In this document: one piece after another, positions 30,948 to 43,289 of the stretch | How the letters are laid out: the number at the start of each line of letters is the position of its first letter | Numbering within the stretch: position 1 is the first letter of the stretch | Origin: Mangifera indica | Lineage: Eukaryota; Streptophyta; Magnoliopsida; Sapindales; Anacardiaceae | Direction of reading: 5' to 3' | Assembly: GCF_011075055.1 (NCBI RefSeq) | Contig: NC_058147.1 | Location: 5,828,001 to 5,892,000, forward strand | Length of the DNA stretch: 64,000 nt | The notes under the pieces: generated by a model | The model's database searches: none | What the model was told of the DNA's origin: nothing | The model's input: the letters and a program-made list of their open reading frames with translations, nothing else | Program-made: the position numbers and the translations under genes

Positions 30948-32160
30948 TAAAGGGAGTGGCATACTCATCTGGACCTAAATAATAAGATCCAAAATTTTCT
31001 ATTTGAGATGAAGAATACTTTATGGTGATGTTTTGACTATAAAATTCAATGATATCAAAGATAAATAATACTGCTATATTTTTCGATATAAATACAATTT
31101 TCTTTATGATAAATTTTAACTTGATGTTTCAACCCATTTGGTTAGAAATTCGTAGATTGTTACTATTTTGTTAAATATTTAATTGTAATTTTATTATTCA
31201 ATTTATTTTACTTTGTTTTGTTTCTTATTTTTCAATAGAAAAGTCAATCAAGTTGGTTTCTAATTTTTGTTCTATGTTCTATTATCAATTATACATAAAT
31301 TAAGATTATCCATAAAGAATAATAAGATTAGTTTATTATTCAACTTTTATTGTGGTATCAAAGTTTTAGGCTCATTGTTCTTGAACTAGGTTCAACCTAT
31401 GCCCCTCTTAGTATCAACCTTAAGATCACAAAATTATGACGGCGACAACAATTATGTTCGTTGGAAGAGATGTCTCTGTTCAAAGTAAAGAGTTGTAGAA
31501 TATTCAAACATAGTATTGGCTAAATGGGAAGAACTATTTGAAATGATATCAATTAACTTGCACATTCTTAAAGGGAAGAGGCAAAGTGAGTCATACACTC
31601 AATTGGGCCTAAGGAATGATATCCAAAATTTTTTATTTAGGATGAAGAAGACTCTATAGTGATGTCTTGATTATGAAATTCAATAATATCTAAGATAAAT
31701 GATACTATTATATTTCTCATTAATACCAAAAAGATTTGAGAGGTTGTCAAGATTACCTATTTAAAAGTTTGTGATGATGCCCATATTCGTGAGATCAAAA
31801 CTAAAGTGATGATTACCAAACAAGAAACTTATTCGGTCACTGAGTACTTCAATCTTTTGTAGACATAATGACATGAGAGGAATCATTATCTATGCATCCA
31901 GATGAGGTATACTGATGGTGTAGACCTCCTTAAACGGTTTGTTGAAAAGGAGAGAATCAATTATTTCCTTGCTGGTTTGAATTCTGAATTTGATACAATT
32001 TAGGTACAAATTTCTGGGAAAGGGGATTTACTCTCCTTAAACGAAGTCATTGCAACTCTTCCTTCCTTAGAAGGAAGGAGGGGAGTAATGCTTGACTCAT
32101 CTACCGCAGAAGGATCAACCTTGATATCTAAGATATTAAATGCAAAGAATTTAGGTTCAG
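30948..32160 (+). mobile_element. Decayed Copia-type retrotransposon 5' region and gag
   Basis: TGGTATCAAAG at 31353-31363 resembles the initiator-Met tRNA primer binding site (TGGTATCAGAGC) that follows a 5' LTR. Downstream, broken frames read like Copia gag: NYDGDNNYVRWKR near 31430, EIKTKVMITKQETYSV near 31790, and KERINYFLAGLNSEFDTI near 31950 followed by a GDLLSLNEVIA-like block. Several stops interrupt it. A segment at 30948-31085 is repeated imperfectly at 31572-31715, inside gag. Neither a complete LTR pair nor pol was found. Confidence 0.65.
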
Positions 32161-33354
32161 ATTGATATTCTATCGAATCCTTTCTTTTTCCTTGGTTGTA
32201 GGATAAACAGGTGCTCCTTTTGGAAGCTGAAGATTATGAAGACAACCAGCACATTACATTGTTCTATCTCAGAGACTCACACAACTCATAAAAAGGGAAA
32301 TTTTCTATCCAAAACATTCATAAAAATTGATGCATTTTAGACTTTAAAAAGTTTAGACACTTGGGTAGGCCTCCTTTGTTCTGCCTATTGCTAGCTATAA
32401 ACCAACACTGCCAAAGCCAGCTATAACTTTTTCCTTTTTCCATTCTTCTTCTCATCTTGCTCTGCATTTCACAAACAGTTCACATGACTAAATGCTCTTC
32501 GTTAGTTCAGTTCTTCATTTTAATAATTGAATACATTACACAACTCTTAACCTTTTTCCTATTTTTCGGCCTGTGAGATCAAATGCTTTTTATTTTCGTA
32601 CTCCTTCATTTTACTTCTCATTAAGATGAACTTTGATTTTTGTCGTTTTCATTATATCTAATTATGAAAGGGTTTTTAATTACTTTTAAATAATATGAGA
32701 AAATGATTTTTATAAATAACGAGAAAATTTTATTTAAATTAACTTGTTTTTTAAAATTAAAAAAATTATATTAAATAAGTAAAATCTAATATCATTAATA
32801 ATAAATAAGTAAAACTCATCGGATAAATTTAATCTTGATAACACCAGTAACAGATTTGATAGGAAAGAAAATGAAAGAATTCCGGTGATTAGGTCAGAAG
32901 AAATAGTGTTTGATGTGAAATAGTTAGTGGGTTTGGGGCTCCATTGATGTGATGAAAAGAGGCATGATTCACTGCCCTGCTATCCGACATCGAAATTTCA
33001 TTTTCTGGGGATATAAAATGTAAAATCAAACCAAATCTCCTTCCTTTTCTTCTTCATGTTCATGTGTATGCGCAGTCACGACACAAATGGGACAAGCGAG
33101 AAACTGGACAAGACTGGTTCCCCTTCATTGTTTCTTTGACTATGACATCTTCCTTTTTAAGTTACTCTCTTTTACATTATCCATTCATCCTTCGATAATT
33201 ATTATTTTACCTTAATCCCAATCCTAATCCAACAACGAAGAAAAAGATTAATTGATATTTAATGTGAAGGTGGAATCGGCCCCATTTGTATTAATTTGAA
33301 TAATAACAAGCTTCAAGGTGTTCAAAATTCAAATCCCCATAGATTATATTTGCT
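32161..33354. other. Intergenic
   Basis: No gene recognised. Sequence is AT-rich with A/T homopolymers around 32690-32800. The 32340-32480 part is less AT-rich but has no consistent reading frame. Confidence 0.4.
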
Positions 33355-34154
33355 ACCGGTCACTCAAGGTTGAGTATAAATTCAAACTCATGACTTTTAA
33401 AAACTTAAATATTTATTTGTTTAGTAAATTTTGTTGTTACTGTTAAAGGTAAAATTATCATTTAAAAATTTTATTTAAACTCATATTTTAGAATCACCCT
33501 TAAATTTTAAAATTTTTATTTCTGTCCTTTAACCTTATATTTTCTATGTTTAAAAATTGACTTTTTTCTCTTGTAAACTCTCATCTTTTTCCTATTTAAT
33601 CACCCCCAGCTTTCTAGAAAATTTTAGTTTCACCCCTCTCTCCCTTAGTTTCTAATTCTCCTTCTCTCCAGTAGCCATTTGTTGTCGGCTCTCCCCCTTC
33701 TAGTCACTCTCCCTTCCCTTTCTGGCTATCTTCGTCGGAGACAGATGAAATTGTCTTCATCTCAAACAAAGACAAATGGTCTTTGTCCAAGATGAAAACT
33801 CATCGTCTCATCATCTGAGTCCTCGTCTTTGACGAAGATGACTAAAGAGGGAAGGGAGAGAGAGAGCCAACAGTTAGAGATGACAAATCCTCACAAGAGA
33901 GAATGAGAAAAAAAACCTTAAGGGAAAATGGTCACTTTTCAAACTTTAGGTGATGAAAAAAATTGTTAAATTTTAAAACTAAGACAGGAAATATAATAAA
34001 ATTTTAGTTTTTTAATTTTTTTTAGCTAAATGACTATTTTACCTCTGACAATAACAGTAAAATTTTACAGGTAAATAAGTATTTGGGTTTTCAAAAGTTA
34101 ATGAGTATAAGTTGGGTTTACTCTAAACCTTGGGTGGGAATAAGTCTTTTGGCC
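33355..34154. mobile_element. Mutator-like non-autonomous element, copy C
   Basis: The right end GGTGGGAATAAGTCTTTTGGCC is the family terminus. Its reverse complement aligns loosely over 150 bp or more with 33365-33480 (ACTCAAGGTTGAGTATAAA and AAACTTAAATATTTATTTG blocks). The interior (33720-33880) is rich in GTCTTCGTC/GACGAAGAC-like words as in the other copies. The left end is degenerate, so 33355 is approximate. Confidence 0.6.
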
Positions 34155-34587
34155 TTGCCAATGTGTAGGTGGAGAATGAACACTCAATTGATTGTGATTT
34201 GTGAAATTTTTAGGTACTAATTGTTGTACTTATATCTTCTTTTTTCACCTTGCAATTAGGTGTTTTCTTATCTCCTCTGTTTATGTAATTTCCATTCTTG
34301 CTAACCTTTTTAGTGCATATATAAAGACATTAAAATTAAAAATAATATCAATGTCATCCTTTCATTATTATGGATTAAAAAGGGTGCTGATGTTTAGTAC
34401 TTGCACTCTTATGAATAAGAATTGAAAGATGATTTTGATAATAATGATGATAATTATTGCATATTTTATGTTGATTTATTTGGTTTTGTTTATGTGAACA
34501 ATGTCGAATACTTGAGATTCAGAACCTACGTGAACGGATAGGAACTTATCCTCACAAGTTTCGACTCGAGTCATACTTTGAGAGCAA

Positions 34588-34633
34588 GACACCCAGCTAC
34601 ACTCACCCCTGACACCCAGCTACACTCACCCCT
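34588..34633. repeat. Exact 23-bp tandem duplication
   Basis: The 23-bp unit starting GACACCCAGC occurs at 34588-34610 and again at 34611-34633 without mismatch, just beyond the 3' end of the GDSL pseudogene. Confidence 0.95.
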
Positions 34634-34674
34634 GTTTCTAAGAGGATCGTGCTTTAAAACAAATAGTTAATTAA

Positions 34675-36182
34675 TTAAGAGGTGTGACATGCCATTTTTA
34701 ATGGATTAGGGGGATCTGAGAAATCTCCAGTAGAGATGTGATCGAAAACAAACTTAGCAGCAGCCTCTGTGTAGTGAATTCCATCATAATTTACACGAAC
34801 TGACAGGCGTCCGCATGAACACAAATATTTTGGTGCCATTAACAACAATCCTCTCCTCACATTCTGCATCACTGCTGTACTTGTACTTCCCACCATAGCC
34901 ACGGCAGGATACAAGCGGAAGCTCAAGTCCTGCAATTTCTCATCATTTTCCAGAATCAGTCTTCAAACAAGAAACCAATGTTTAGAGTTGATTTAAAACT
35001 GGATTTAAATACCGTATTTCTATGGCTCCTTAAACATGGAGTACTTGACAGAGTAGACATCTACATATGTAAATGCAGCAGAAGGAAAATCTTTCCTGAG
35101 TTGAACAACAGCTTCCTTCAGCTTGAGATTAAAATGCTGAGCCACTTCATTGTAAATCTGGGCACAGCCGGCACTGTCTTTTGGTGAGGAAAAATACGTT
35201 AAAATGTAAGGCAGGCTCCCAATTGGTCCTGTGTTGTGTATCCAAAATGATCGGCCTCCCAATTTGTATATATCCTGTTTCAACATAACTTAATTTAGTC
35301 CTTTTGATTCAAAATTAGAGACATTTCAATTTTTTCTTACCTTGATATTTGCAGAGAACTCTTTGACGATATCAGGGACTGATGCATTAACTTCTTGTAC
35401 AGACTTGTTAAGAAAGAAAGCAACACCAAGGTCATTCTGCCCAATATCAAGTGTACAAAGCTTTGGAAAAATATTCCTTTTCTGGCATTAGATTTACAAA
35501 TATTCCTCCTGCAAAAGAGGGGGCCTAATTAAGTTGCTGATAGTGTTTGTAATTAATATTCAATTTTTATGTTAATTGCAGGGTTAATTAATTTTACCTC
35601 GTTTTCTGATTATTTGAGACCTTGATTTGAACTGCTGGAATTGTAAGAACTGGAGGTGCAAGTAGGAAGGGCTGGGGCGGCCATTGGGTTTAATGCTGTT
35701 GGGCAGCCTGATGGTGGACGCCGCTGCTGCAAAATTTGCACCGTGCGTGAAATTGGCGCCTGGTGAATCAAGATATGCGCTGAGATATGGCAGGCCAAAA
35801 CTCTCAGCTGCATTAGTTGAAACACCAACATATTGAATGCCAATCAGTAACCATCAAAATATTTTTACTTTTCTCTAATTAAAATTGTGTCACGTTAGAA
35901 TTCTCCACAGAGTTATGAAAATGGTATGAAATTTGTCAATGTGAAGTGAAAGTTTTACCGACTCATTTCGGAGTATCTCCCTGCCGGCATGTGAAAGAAT
36001 GTTTCACCATAAGGTTTGGTACGCAGAGAGAGTGAAGCAGACAGTCCACCGGCATCCGAATTCTAGTCACCAAAGTTAAATATTGCCCGGAAATTACAAG
36101 TTTTCATGGTAAATGCAGAGCTTAACATACAAAAGTAAAAGAAGAGATAAATGGCAATTTTGTTAGTGCAAGAGTGCTCCAT
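34675..36182 (-). pseudogene. GDSL esterase/lipase pseudogene (ENOD8/alpha-fucosidase-like clade)
   Basis: Functional members are secreted SGNH hydrolases. Five exons on the minus strand are recognisable: 36182-35959, about 35852-35598, 35508-35341, 35274-35013 and 34929-34675. The first starts with a hydrophobic signal-like segment (IAIYLFFYFCMLSSAF). Family blocks include AIFNFGD, SFGLPYLSAYLDS, GGRSFWIHNTGPIG and VRVNYDGIHYTEAA, the last carrying the block V Asp-x-x-His. Lesions: the codon for the block I nucleophile serine is TAG (36063-36065); about 2 nt missing near 35459, just before DIGQND; TAG at 35020-35022; about 2 nt missing near 34820. Splice sites are still consensus, so the gene is a decayed genomic copy. 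Confidence 0.9.
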
Positions 36183-36933
36183 ACTGGAACAAAGACCAAA
36201 AAAGGAATAAATATTTGAATGGGCCTTTAAAATCATATAGAAATAAGCTTGGTTTATATAGAGGAGAATTGTAGATTTTTCCATATGAAATAATTTGTTA
36301 AGGCGGGGGTTAACCCCCATTGCCGCCCTTGAATCTAGGTAAGGTAAGCCTTACCTTGAACCTAATGAGAATAAAAGGAACTAAGAATACCCTCCAATAA
36401 ATACAAGGTAAATTAAATGTTTCACATCGTTTGGCGCCTTGGTGGTCTATTTTTAACAGGGCATAGGTGAGTATTGGACAATAATGCAACAAGATTTAAG
36501 TTGTCATAAAATTGGCTCGAATAATGCTTGGTTCATGAAGAAATTTCTATTACACAAAATCAATTGACTCGTGTTAAGGTTTAATTTATCACACTTATAT
36601 ACTAATCATTTATATTATATTTATTAGATATGAGAGTTTAACCTCCAACACTCTCTCTCAAATGTAATCATTATAAACCGTTAGATCTGTCATTTAACTG
36701 AGTCAGTTTTTGAACTGGTGTGTTATCCCTTATATCTAGAAACATTTTAAACTATTAAGTCTATAATGAACGAATTAGCTAAATTTAGTTCAAATCAATC
36801 CCCTCCAAAGTTACTTTATTCCCATCTAATCTTATAGTTAATTAGGTATATAGGTGGTGGAATTGTTAAATTAAATGTGAGTAGAATAACTTATTTATTA
36901 ACTTGCTATCATAATATTGCATCGTAAATGTTA
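36183..36933. other. Intergenic, possible LTR fragment
   Basis: Contains the 17-bp palindrome AAGGTAAGCCTTACCTT near 36340. Sequence around 36420-36760 is reminiscent of retrotransposon LTR sequence, but I found no matching second copy or terminal TG...CA pair. Confidence 0.3.
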
Positions 36934-37931
36934 GGCCAATATTAAAAGAGTGATTAACAATTTCCCATCAAGAATTAAACACACTTTTTCATTTACTCAT
37001 TGTATAAGTCATATTTTATCACCCAAAATGTAATCTCCTTATCATCTTCATCTCCTTTTGATGAGGAAAAAATATACACCAACAAATTCAGCCTCATCGA
37101 ATGGAATTGTTAATTTTAGAGGTGTCAAATGGAATCCTCCACCAACAAAAACTACTCCTACACGTCCACCTTCATCAACTATTCATGGATCACTCCACTG
37201 CCCACTAATATATAGCATTTACAATTCTTACTCCTTGTAGTGGTTGACCAGAGGAGTGTGATTCCAGTTGCCAACAAGATTTTGTGTTTTTTATTTATTT
37301 TTTGTTGGTTTTTGTTTGAGTGGGAGAGGATATTAGACCGAAAGAATAGAAGATTGAAAGAGAGAGTGATGATCAACTAAAGAGGTGGGATATCAACCGC
37401 CAGCAAGATTTTGTGTGTATTTGTTTGAGTGGAAGAAAGAGATTGGACTAAAGTAAAAAGAGAATGGAAGAGAAAGAGTCGTTGTCCAATCGTTGTCTGG
37501 ATTCGTTCGTCTGAGAAACCAAATTTGTCTAGGGAATCAAATTCGTCTTCGTTTCCTCGTTAGACAAAGATAAATCTGTCTTCATCCAATGAAAATGAAT
37601 TGTAACACAGACAGATAGGTGGGAGAGAAAGATTATAGTGAAGGTCGTCTGTCGATCAGAACAATGGTTATTGTCGAAGAAGGGAGAAAAAAAAAACCAT
37701 AGAGGGAATTGTCACTTTTTTAGATTTTGGGTAAGGAGAAATGTTAGTTTTATAAACTAAAGGGGGAATGTGATAAAATCTTAAGTTTTTTTAAATATTT
37801 TTAGTTAAATAACATTTTTATCCTTAAATTTAAGTAAATTTAAATAGAATGATAGATATTTAAGTTTTTTAAAGTTAATATGTATAAATTTAGGTTTTTA
37901 CTAAATCTTGCGTGGGAATAATCTTTTGGCC
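36934..37931. mobile_element. Mutator-like non-autonomous element, copy D (left end uncertain)
   Basis: The right end GCGTGGGAATAATCTTTTGGCC matches the family terminus. The interior has GAAGACGAATTTG/CAAATTCGTCTTCG-type sequence (37540-37580) as in other copies. A possible left end GGCCAATATTAAAAG sits at 36934. Within it, 37255-37320 and 37395-37435 form an imperfect direct repeat around CAAGATTTTGTGT. Confidence 0.45.
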
Positions 37932-38170
37932 AAAAGAAAAGTTAAAAGCTAAAATACCGAAGAGAGTTTAAAATTATAATTATAATTATTAGAGGGCATA
38001 TTAATAAATTAAACATTATTGAAGGACAAATTGATCAACTAGACGGTGAGAGCATTTTTGCCATTAAACTAAAAAGACAAAATAGTAGCTTATACTAAAA
38101 CCAAACAAAATTCACTACCGAATAGGTAAATGGAATTTTCAAAATTAAAATGTGAAAAATTACCATTTCA

Positions 38171-38293
38171 TCAAAGTTTGGGTAGGAAAAAGTCGTGGAT
38201 TTAGGAGTAATATGATATTTATAATTTTTGGTCAAAGTTTGGGTAGGAAAAAGTCTTGTGGATTTAAGTGTAATATGAAATTTATAATTTTTG
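38171..38293. repeat. Two-copy tandem repeat, about 61 bp
   Basis: The unit beginning TCAAAGTTTGGGTAGGAAAA is at 38171-38231 and again at 38232-38293 with a few differences. Confidence 0.85.
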
Positions 38294-38311
38294 GTCATCT
38301 TCCATTGACGG

Positions 38312-38600
38312 TAGGGCTGGATTCGAGCCGAGCCGAGCTCGGCTCGCAGCCAGCTCAGGCTCGGCTCGGCTTTTTAATGGCCGGCTCGAGTTCGGTTTGA
38401 GCTCGATTCGAGCCAAATTCGACTCGATTCGAATTCGGCTCGTTTTCAGCTCGGCTCGGTAACAGCTCGGTTCGGCTAGTTTTTTATATCAAAACAACAC
38501 CGTTTTGCACATATATATGGATCAAAACGACGTCGTTTTGTATAAAAAAATTTTAAAAAAATATACCGAGTCAACCCGAGCCAGCTCGAATCCAGCCCTA
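38312..38600. mobile_element. hAT-like MITE, GC-rich
   Basis: A 289-bp element with terminal inverted repeats TAGGGCTGGATTCGAGC and its complement, flanked by a perfect 8-bp duplication ATTGACGG (38304-38311, 38601-38608), diagnostic of hAT insertion. Both halves are packed with the words GAGCCGAGC and GCTCGGCTC, giving strong self-complementarity. It encodes no transposase. Confidence 0.88.
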
Positions 38601-38608
38601 ATTGACGG

Positions 38609-39192
38609 TGCAAGGTTTTGGATAAAAAATAATGTGATTTATGCATTCAAATGAATGGGAAAATGTTTTTAGGCTAAAACTTGGATGGGAAATGGGTGGG
38701 AAGCATTTGCTAGATGACTCGAAAGTTGAAAGAATTGTCTCACTTGCCGCTCTCGAGCAGTTGAGCCATCCTAGCACTTCGTCATGTTTGGTAGCAATCT
38801 AGCTGGCAACGTGTTTGGTAGCAGTCTAAGTAGTAGTATGTTTGGTAGCAGCCAGAAACAGAGAAGGGACCAGAGAGGCTGAAGCATAAGATGCTGCAAA
38901 GGCGTAAGTGTTGCATTTATTTCAATCTAAAAATATCACTCTTTCTTACATTCAAATTTGGAAAAAGCTTACAGGCTCTTGACCTGATCAACTCCTTTCA
39001 AAATTCCACACTCTTTTCTTTTGATTTAGTTTCTGATACTTCCATATACAAGTCTTGTTGATAAATACAAAGACAAAAATAAATACATTTAAAACACCTA
39101 TACAAAAAATAATCACACAGAAAACTCTTAGTAGTAGCCGCCAACATTTGAAATATCATACCTGCTGAAGAAACAAATTCTAGCACTCTATA
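38609..39192. other. Intergenic and probable 3' UTR of the zinc-ribbon gene
   Basis: Short repeats of GTTTGGTAGCAGTCTA type occur at 38786-38856. From about 38900 the sequence is likely the 3' UTR of the minus-strand gene. No separate gene seen. Confidence 0.4.
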
Positions 39193-41733
39193 TCATGAGA
39201 ACAGTGGAGTGCCAGATCCCTCGGCCGATGAAGGCTGTAAGGCCCGTATTCTAACATTATATTTTCTCTCACCAGAACCATAATTACCTGAAGTAGAATC
39301 AGATCCATCTGGCACAGGTGTGTTAACTATGGTTTTGTCTTCATATGCATTTCCAATATGGTTACCACACTTTCGGCAAAGGAGTTTGGTTCTGTGACGG
39401 AAAACCCCCCAGGAATTTTTGGAAAAGTAGGGAATGCATTGCAGCTCATCAACCTGTGTAAATCTGCTCTCATCTATGTCTACAAATGATATGATCCCTC
39501 GCTTCATAGATTTTCCATATTTTGAGCCAATAGTTGAGATGTTCCGATTAGAGGAGCTAAGGTTTAGCTCATACCCACAAGAGCCACAGCTGCACAAAAG
39601 AATGCTCTCATGTTCTATCTCCGGAAATATAACAAAGATAAAAGAATCACAGACACAAAAAATCCCACTATGTTTGAAAACGGATAGAACTTTTAGTCAC
39701 AATATTATTTATTTTGACAACTTATTTTAGATTGTTGTATACTTTTTGACATTTATAGCTTAGTCTATCAGTCATTCAAACTAAGATGAAGAATTGCATC
39801 AGATCTCACTTTTACCCATTCCACAACAAGATATTAACCAAGGAAGGAATCACAATTACGAGGAAGATTATAGAAACATTAAAATATGAGTTTAGAGACA
39901 ATATAAGAAGACTTAGGATTAATTGCTTACATTTATTACCTTACTCATAATCAAAGTACAAATATTAATTTGAGGACACCAATTTAAACAGAAAAAAAGT
40001 ATATGCACTCAGATAGAAGGGAACTTAGAATAAGCTGAGTTCAATTCCATTAGTTTCTATAGTCCATCTGACAACAAATTTCTATTTCCCACTTGCCTCT
40101 AGCTGATAACATCAAAACAAAGGGGAAAATAGAAAACCAAGAATCACTAGACATTGTACATATATCAAAATAGAGCATATATTAAGTAATAGGTCCCATT
40201 TATTACATGCAGATGGCTTTTTTTTCTTCTAAGAAAAAGACAATCTATTATTTCGACATAGGGATATCTTGAGATAAACTTGCATTGATAGGAAACATTT
40301 GCAAGATTATTAGAATCTTTGAAAGATCAACTTGTTTATAAGTTTTTTTTTTTTCAATGACAACTAGCAAGGCAAGTAATTTGGCACTCTCAATTTGATG
40401 ATATGGATTATTAGAATCTTTGAAAGATCAACATGTTTATAAGGTTTTTTTTTTTCAATGATAACTAGCAAGCAAGTAATTTGGCACTCTCAATTTGATG
40501 ATATGGATTATATAGTAACGACATGCCAATACCAACTCTGCTAGATTTGTTGCAATAGAGAAGTTGAGAAACAATTTCAAAAAGAGAAATATTAGCGTTT
40601 TCAAAATAAAAAGGATGTGTTTGGACATTACTAAACCTTAACCAATGCCTTCAGTTTCACTAACAAGAGAAAAACAATGTCCTTAGGGAACTCATCAGCA
40701 AAAAGCCTAGCCAGCAGTCACTGCATTCACCAAAAACATCAATTTGATGTTATAGCTAGACATTTCTGCCATCTTTTAGCCTTCCATTCTAGTATATATA
40801 GTTATTAACCCCAGCAAGTTGGAGGTGAATAGACACATTAATGCTAAATACCACCCTAAATGTATGAAACAATTACAACAGGCCCTTTATCTCACAAAGG
40901 ATGATAAAACTTGGGAACCATTAGACTGATTCACTTTCTTTTTTCTTTTTTCTTTTTTTTTTTCAAATAGAATAGACTTATTCACTCTGACTGATCTAGA
41001 TTGTATCTAACACAATAATTTCCAAATGAACAATATTTTGACTAGTCAGATGTAACCTGGCCATTCAGAACCAAATGGCCAAACATTTGCTGAGAATTTG
41101 TGTAGAACAGGCACTCTTTTGAAGGCATCAAAAGGCCAATGATCAATTTATGGCCAACCTGAACAAAAGCCATGATATCAAATGACCCCATTAGTTCTCC
41201 ATATCACATGGAATAACCAATTCATCATGTATATAGGGGTAATCAAGAGAACACGGATTCCATTCTATGAATAGGTTCAATAATATCTTCAAACATCCAT
41301 TTTAATTTTCACCAACAAAAAATTAACTTCCATTTCTTGCATTGGCCCCCCATCAAAAACAAAGATGAATATACAAATACATACGGATGAATTCGGTGCC
41401 ATCCAAACCCTACTCATCATCGAAAAAAGCCTCTGTGTTAATTCAGCTTAAGACTATTAAATTGCAACCCTTCGTAAATTTTTTGGAATCCCAAGAACAC
41501 ACATATCAAACTGATCAGAGTTTAATAATTCACCCACAAAAGCAAGTAGCTAATAAATCAAAAAACCAAAGCAACCAACTCCATTGACCCAATCCAAACA
41601 TAAATCTTCACTTAAAAAAATAATCACACATAAAGAGAAAGACGGTGGACCTGTAGCTAACATGTCTCTGAGAAGCTGACGAAGAGAAGGAGTGATGATG
41701 GTTCGCATCAACAATCGCCGAAGTTTTATCCAT
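39193..41733 (-). CDS. Zinc-ribbon protein like Arabidopsis At4g08330
   Basis: Two exons, 41733-41651 and 39589-39193, join as TAC AG|C TGT to give 159 residues. The first codes MDKTSAIVDANHHHS... and the second begins CGSCGYELNLSSSNRN. Two CxxC pairs, CGSC and CRKC about 70 residues apart, suggest one zinc site resembling Yippee/Mis18-type folds (inference). The intervening SKYGKSMKRGIISF, DESRFTQVDE and WGVFRHRTKLLCRKC blocks match At4g08330, which databases label chloroplastic. The biochemical role is not known. The intron is about 2.06 kb and holds a 101-bp tandem duplication. The alternative of starting at a Met inside the second exon is less likely because it would drop the conserved upstream residues. 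Confidence 0.88.
40305..40508. repeat. 101-bp tandem duplication in an intron
   Basis: A unit starting GATTATTAGAATCTTTGAAA occurs at 40305-40405 and 40406-40508, each with a poly-T run. Differences are few, so the duplication is recent. It lies in the intron of the zinc-ribbon gene. Confidence 0.9.
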
Positions 41734-43280
41734 TACTTCTCAGAAATTAACGGCTTTGATTGAGACGGTAACTTTGGAAAGTTGACGGAAGTGAAAGAAT
41801 AAATATACTTATGCTTCGCATCAGCGGTTAGGTGGTTGACGGATGACGAGGAACGTGTTCCGCCAAAATCGGGTAGGTTAAACTGTCCGAGTTCAAGGCC
41901 TAGATGAATCAGAAAGAGTAACAGCTTGACAGAGAAGCTGGAAAATATGGAGCCTATGCTTTGTTATGTTAACGGGTTGCGGTGGATGTTTGTGTTTCCT
42001 CTGGGTTATAACGGAAACATGAAAGTTTTTGTTTTAATTAATTAAGAGAAAAATGCCTATGTCTTACCCGAACTTTAATGAAGGCTCATTATCCTCTCTT
42101 TAAGTTTGAAAATTCTATTAATTTACCCACTCAGCATCCATTTTCATTTAGGTCGATTAATCAAGCCTACTGAATTGGACCCATATAAAAAATTGTGGCT
42201 TGGGCTTCAGGCCTGCCCATTTAGGTCAAGTATTTTCTTTTGTTCAAGCTCGATTCAGTTAAATTTTTTGAGTTTTGAGTTTTGAGTTTTGAATTTTGAG
42301 TTTATTTTAGGTATAACTTGGGCATGTCGCTATGATTTTGAAAATACAAAAACTTTTTTGTCTTGGCTCGTCCAAAGCTCGAATTTTGTTTGGCCTAAAA
42401 TAGAATTTTCTAAGTCGAACAATTAGGTTTGCTCTTGCCCAATCTAATTGTAGACCAATTTCCATTAATAAAAATAGTTATAAAAAAGGAAACGAAGATT
42501 ATTTTATTCAAAAACAATATTTTAAAAACTAAATTAGACGTCGATCTAATAGAAAGGAAGGGGTGGCCCTGATCCAACCGATAGTCAGATTGTTTGTACT
42601 TATAATTCTCTTTAGTGTAAAAGTAATTTAATTAAATTTAAATATTATTTTTTATTTTAATATATTTGTAGAGATTTTGTCGTCGAATTGAAAATAGTAA
42701 AAATTGCAAAACCGAAATATTTTTCTTGAATGTGGCTTTTAGAATGTATGAAATGAGAGACTTGAAATTTTTTAAGTTTATAGTAATAGTAGCTTTTGAA
42801 CGTGACGTCTATTAATTTCAAGATGACAAAATCAGTTACTGTTAGCTTAACTATCTTTGATATATTAGTTAATTTGTTTATATACAATGGACATCCTTTT
42901 TACTAGAAAAAATTATCCTGGAAAAAAAAAAATCAAGAATTCCATTGTTTAAAGATGGTGAAGGCAATGGTAGATGTGGGTGGTTTTGAAGAAAGGACAT
43001 AAAAGAAAGAAAATGTGTGAAGAATGAAGAGAAGAAAAGACAATGGCTTTAGAAAGAAAATAAAAATTTTTGGGACAAAATGATTTTTTTTGTCATGTAA
43101 AAGTTTTTGTGTACAAAAATGGATAGTAAGTAAACAAATAAAATTTCAAAGTTAAAGGGCAAGAGAAGTTGTTTCGTCAAAGTTCGGTGGAAAATAATCA
43201 TTCGGAACTACTTAAGTAGTCAAAGTATTAACAATAATTCAATATAGGAGTAATGTATTTGAATTGAAGAAAGCAGAGGT
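41734..43280. other. Upstream region of the zinc-ribbon gene and intergenic
   Basis: The first 250 bp upstream of the minus-strand start hold its promoter; no clear box assigned. A GAGTTTT microsatellite lies at about 42268-42305. No gene seen in the rest. Confidence 0.45.
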
Positions 43281-43289
43281 TTATTTATA

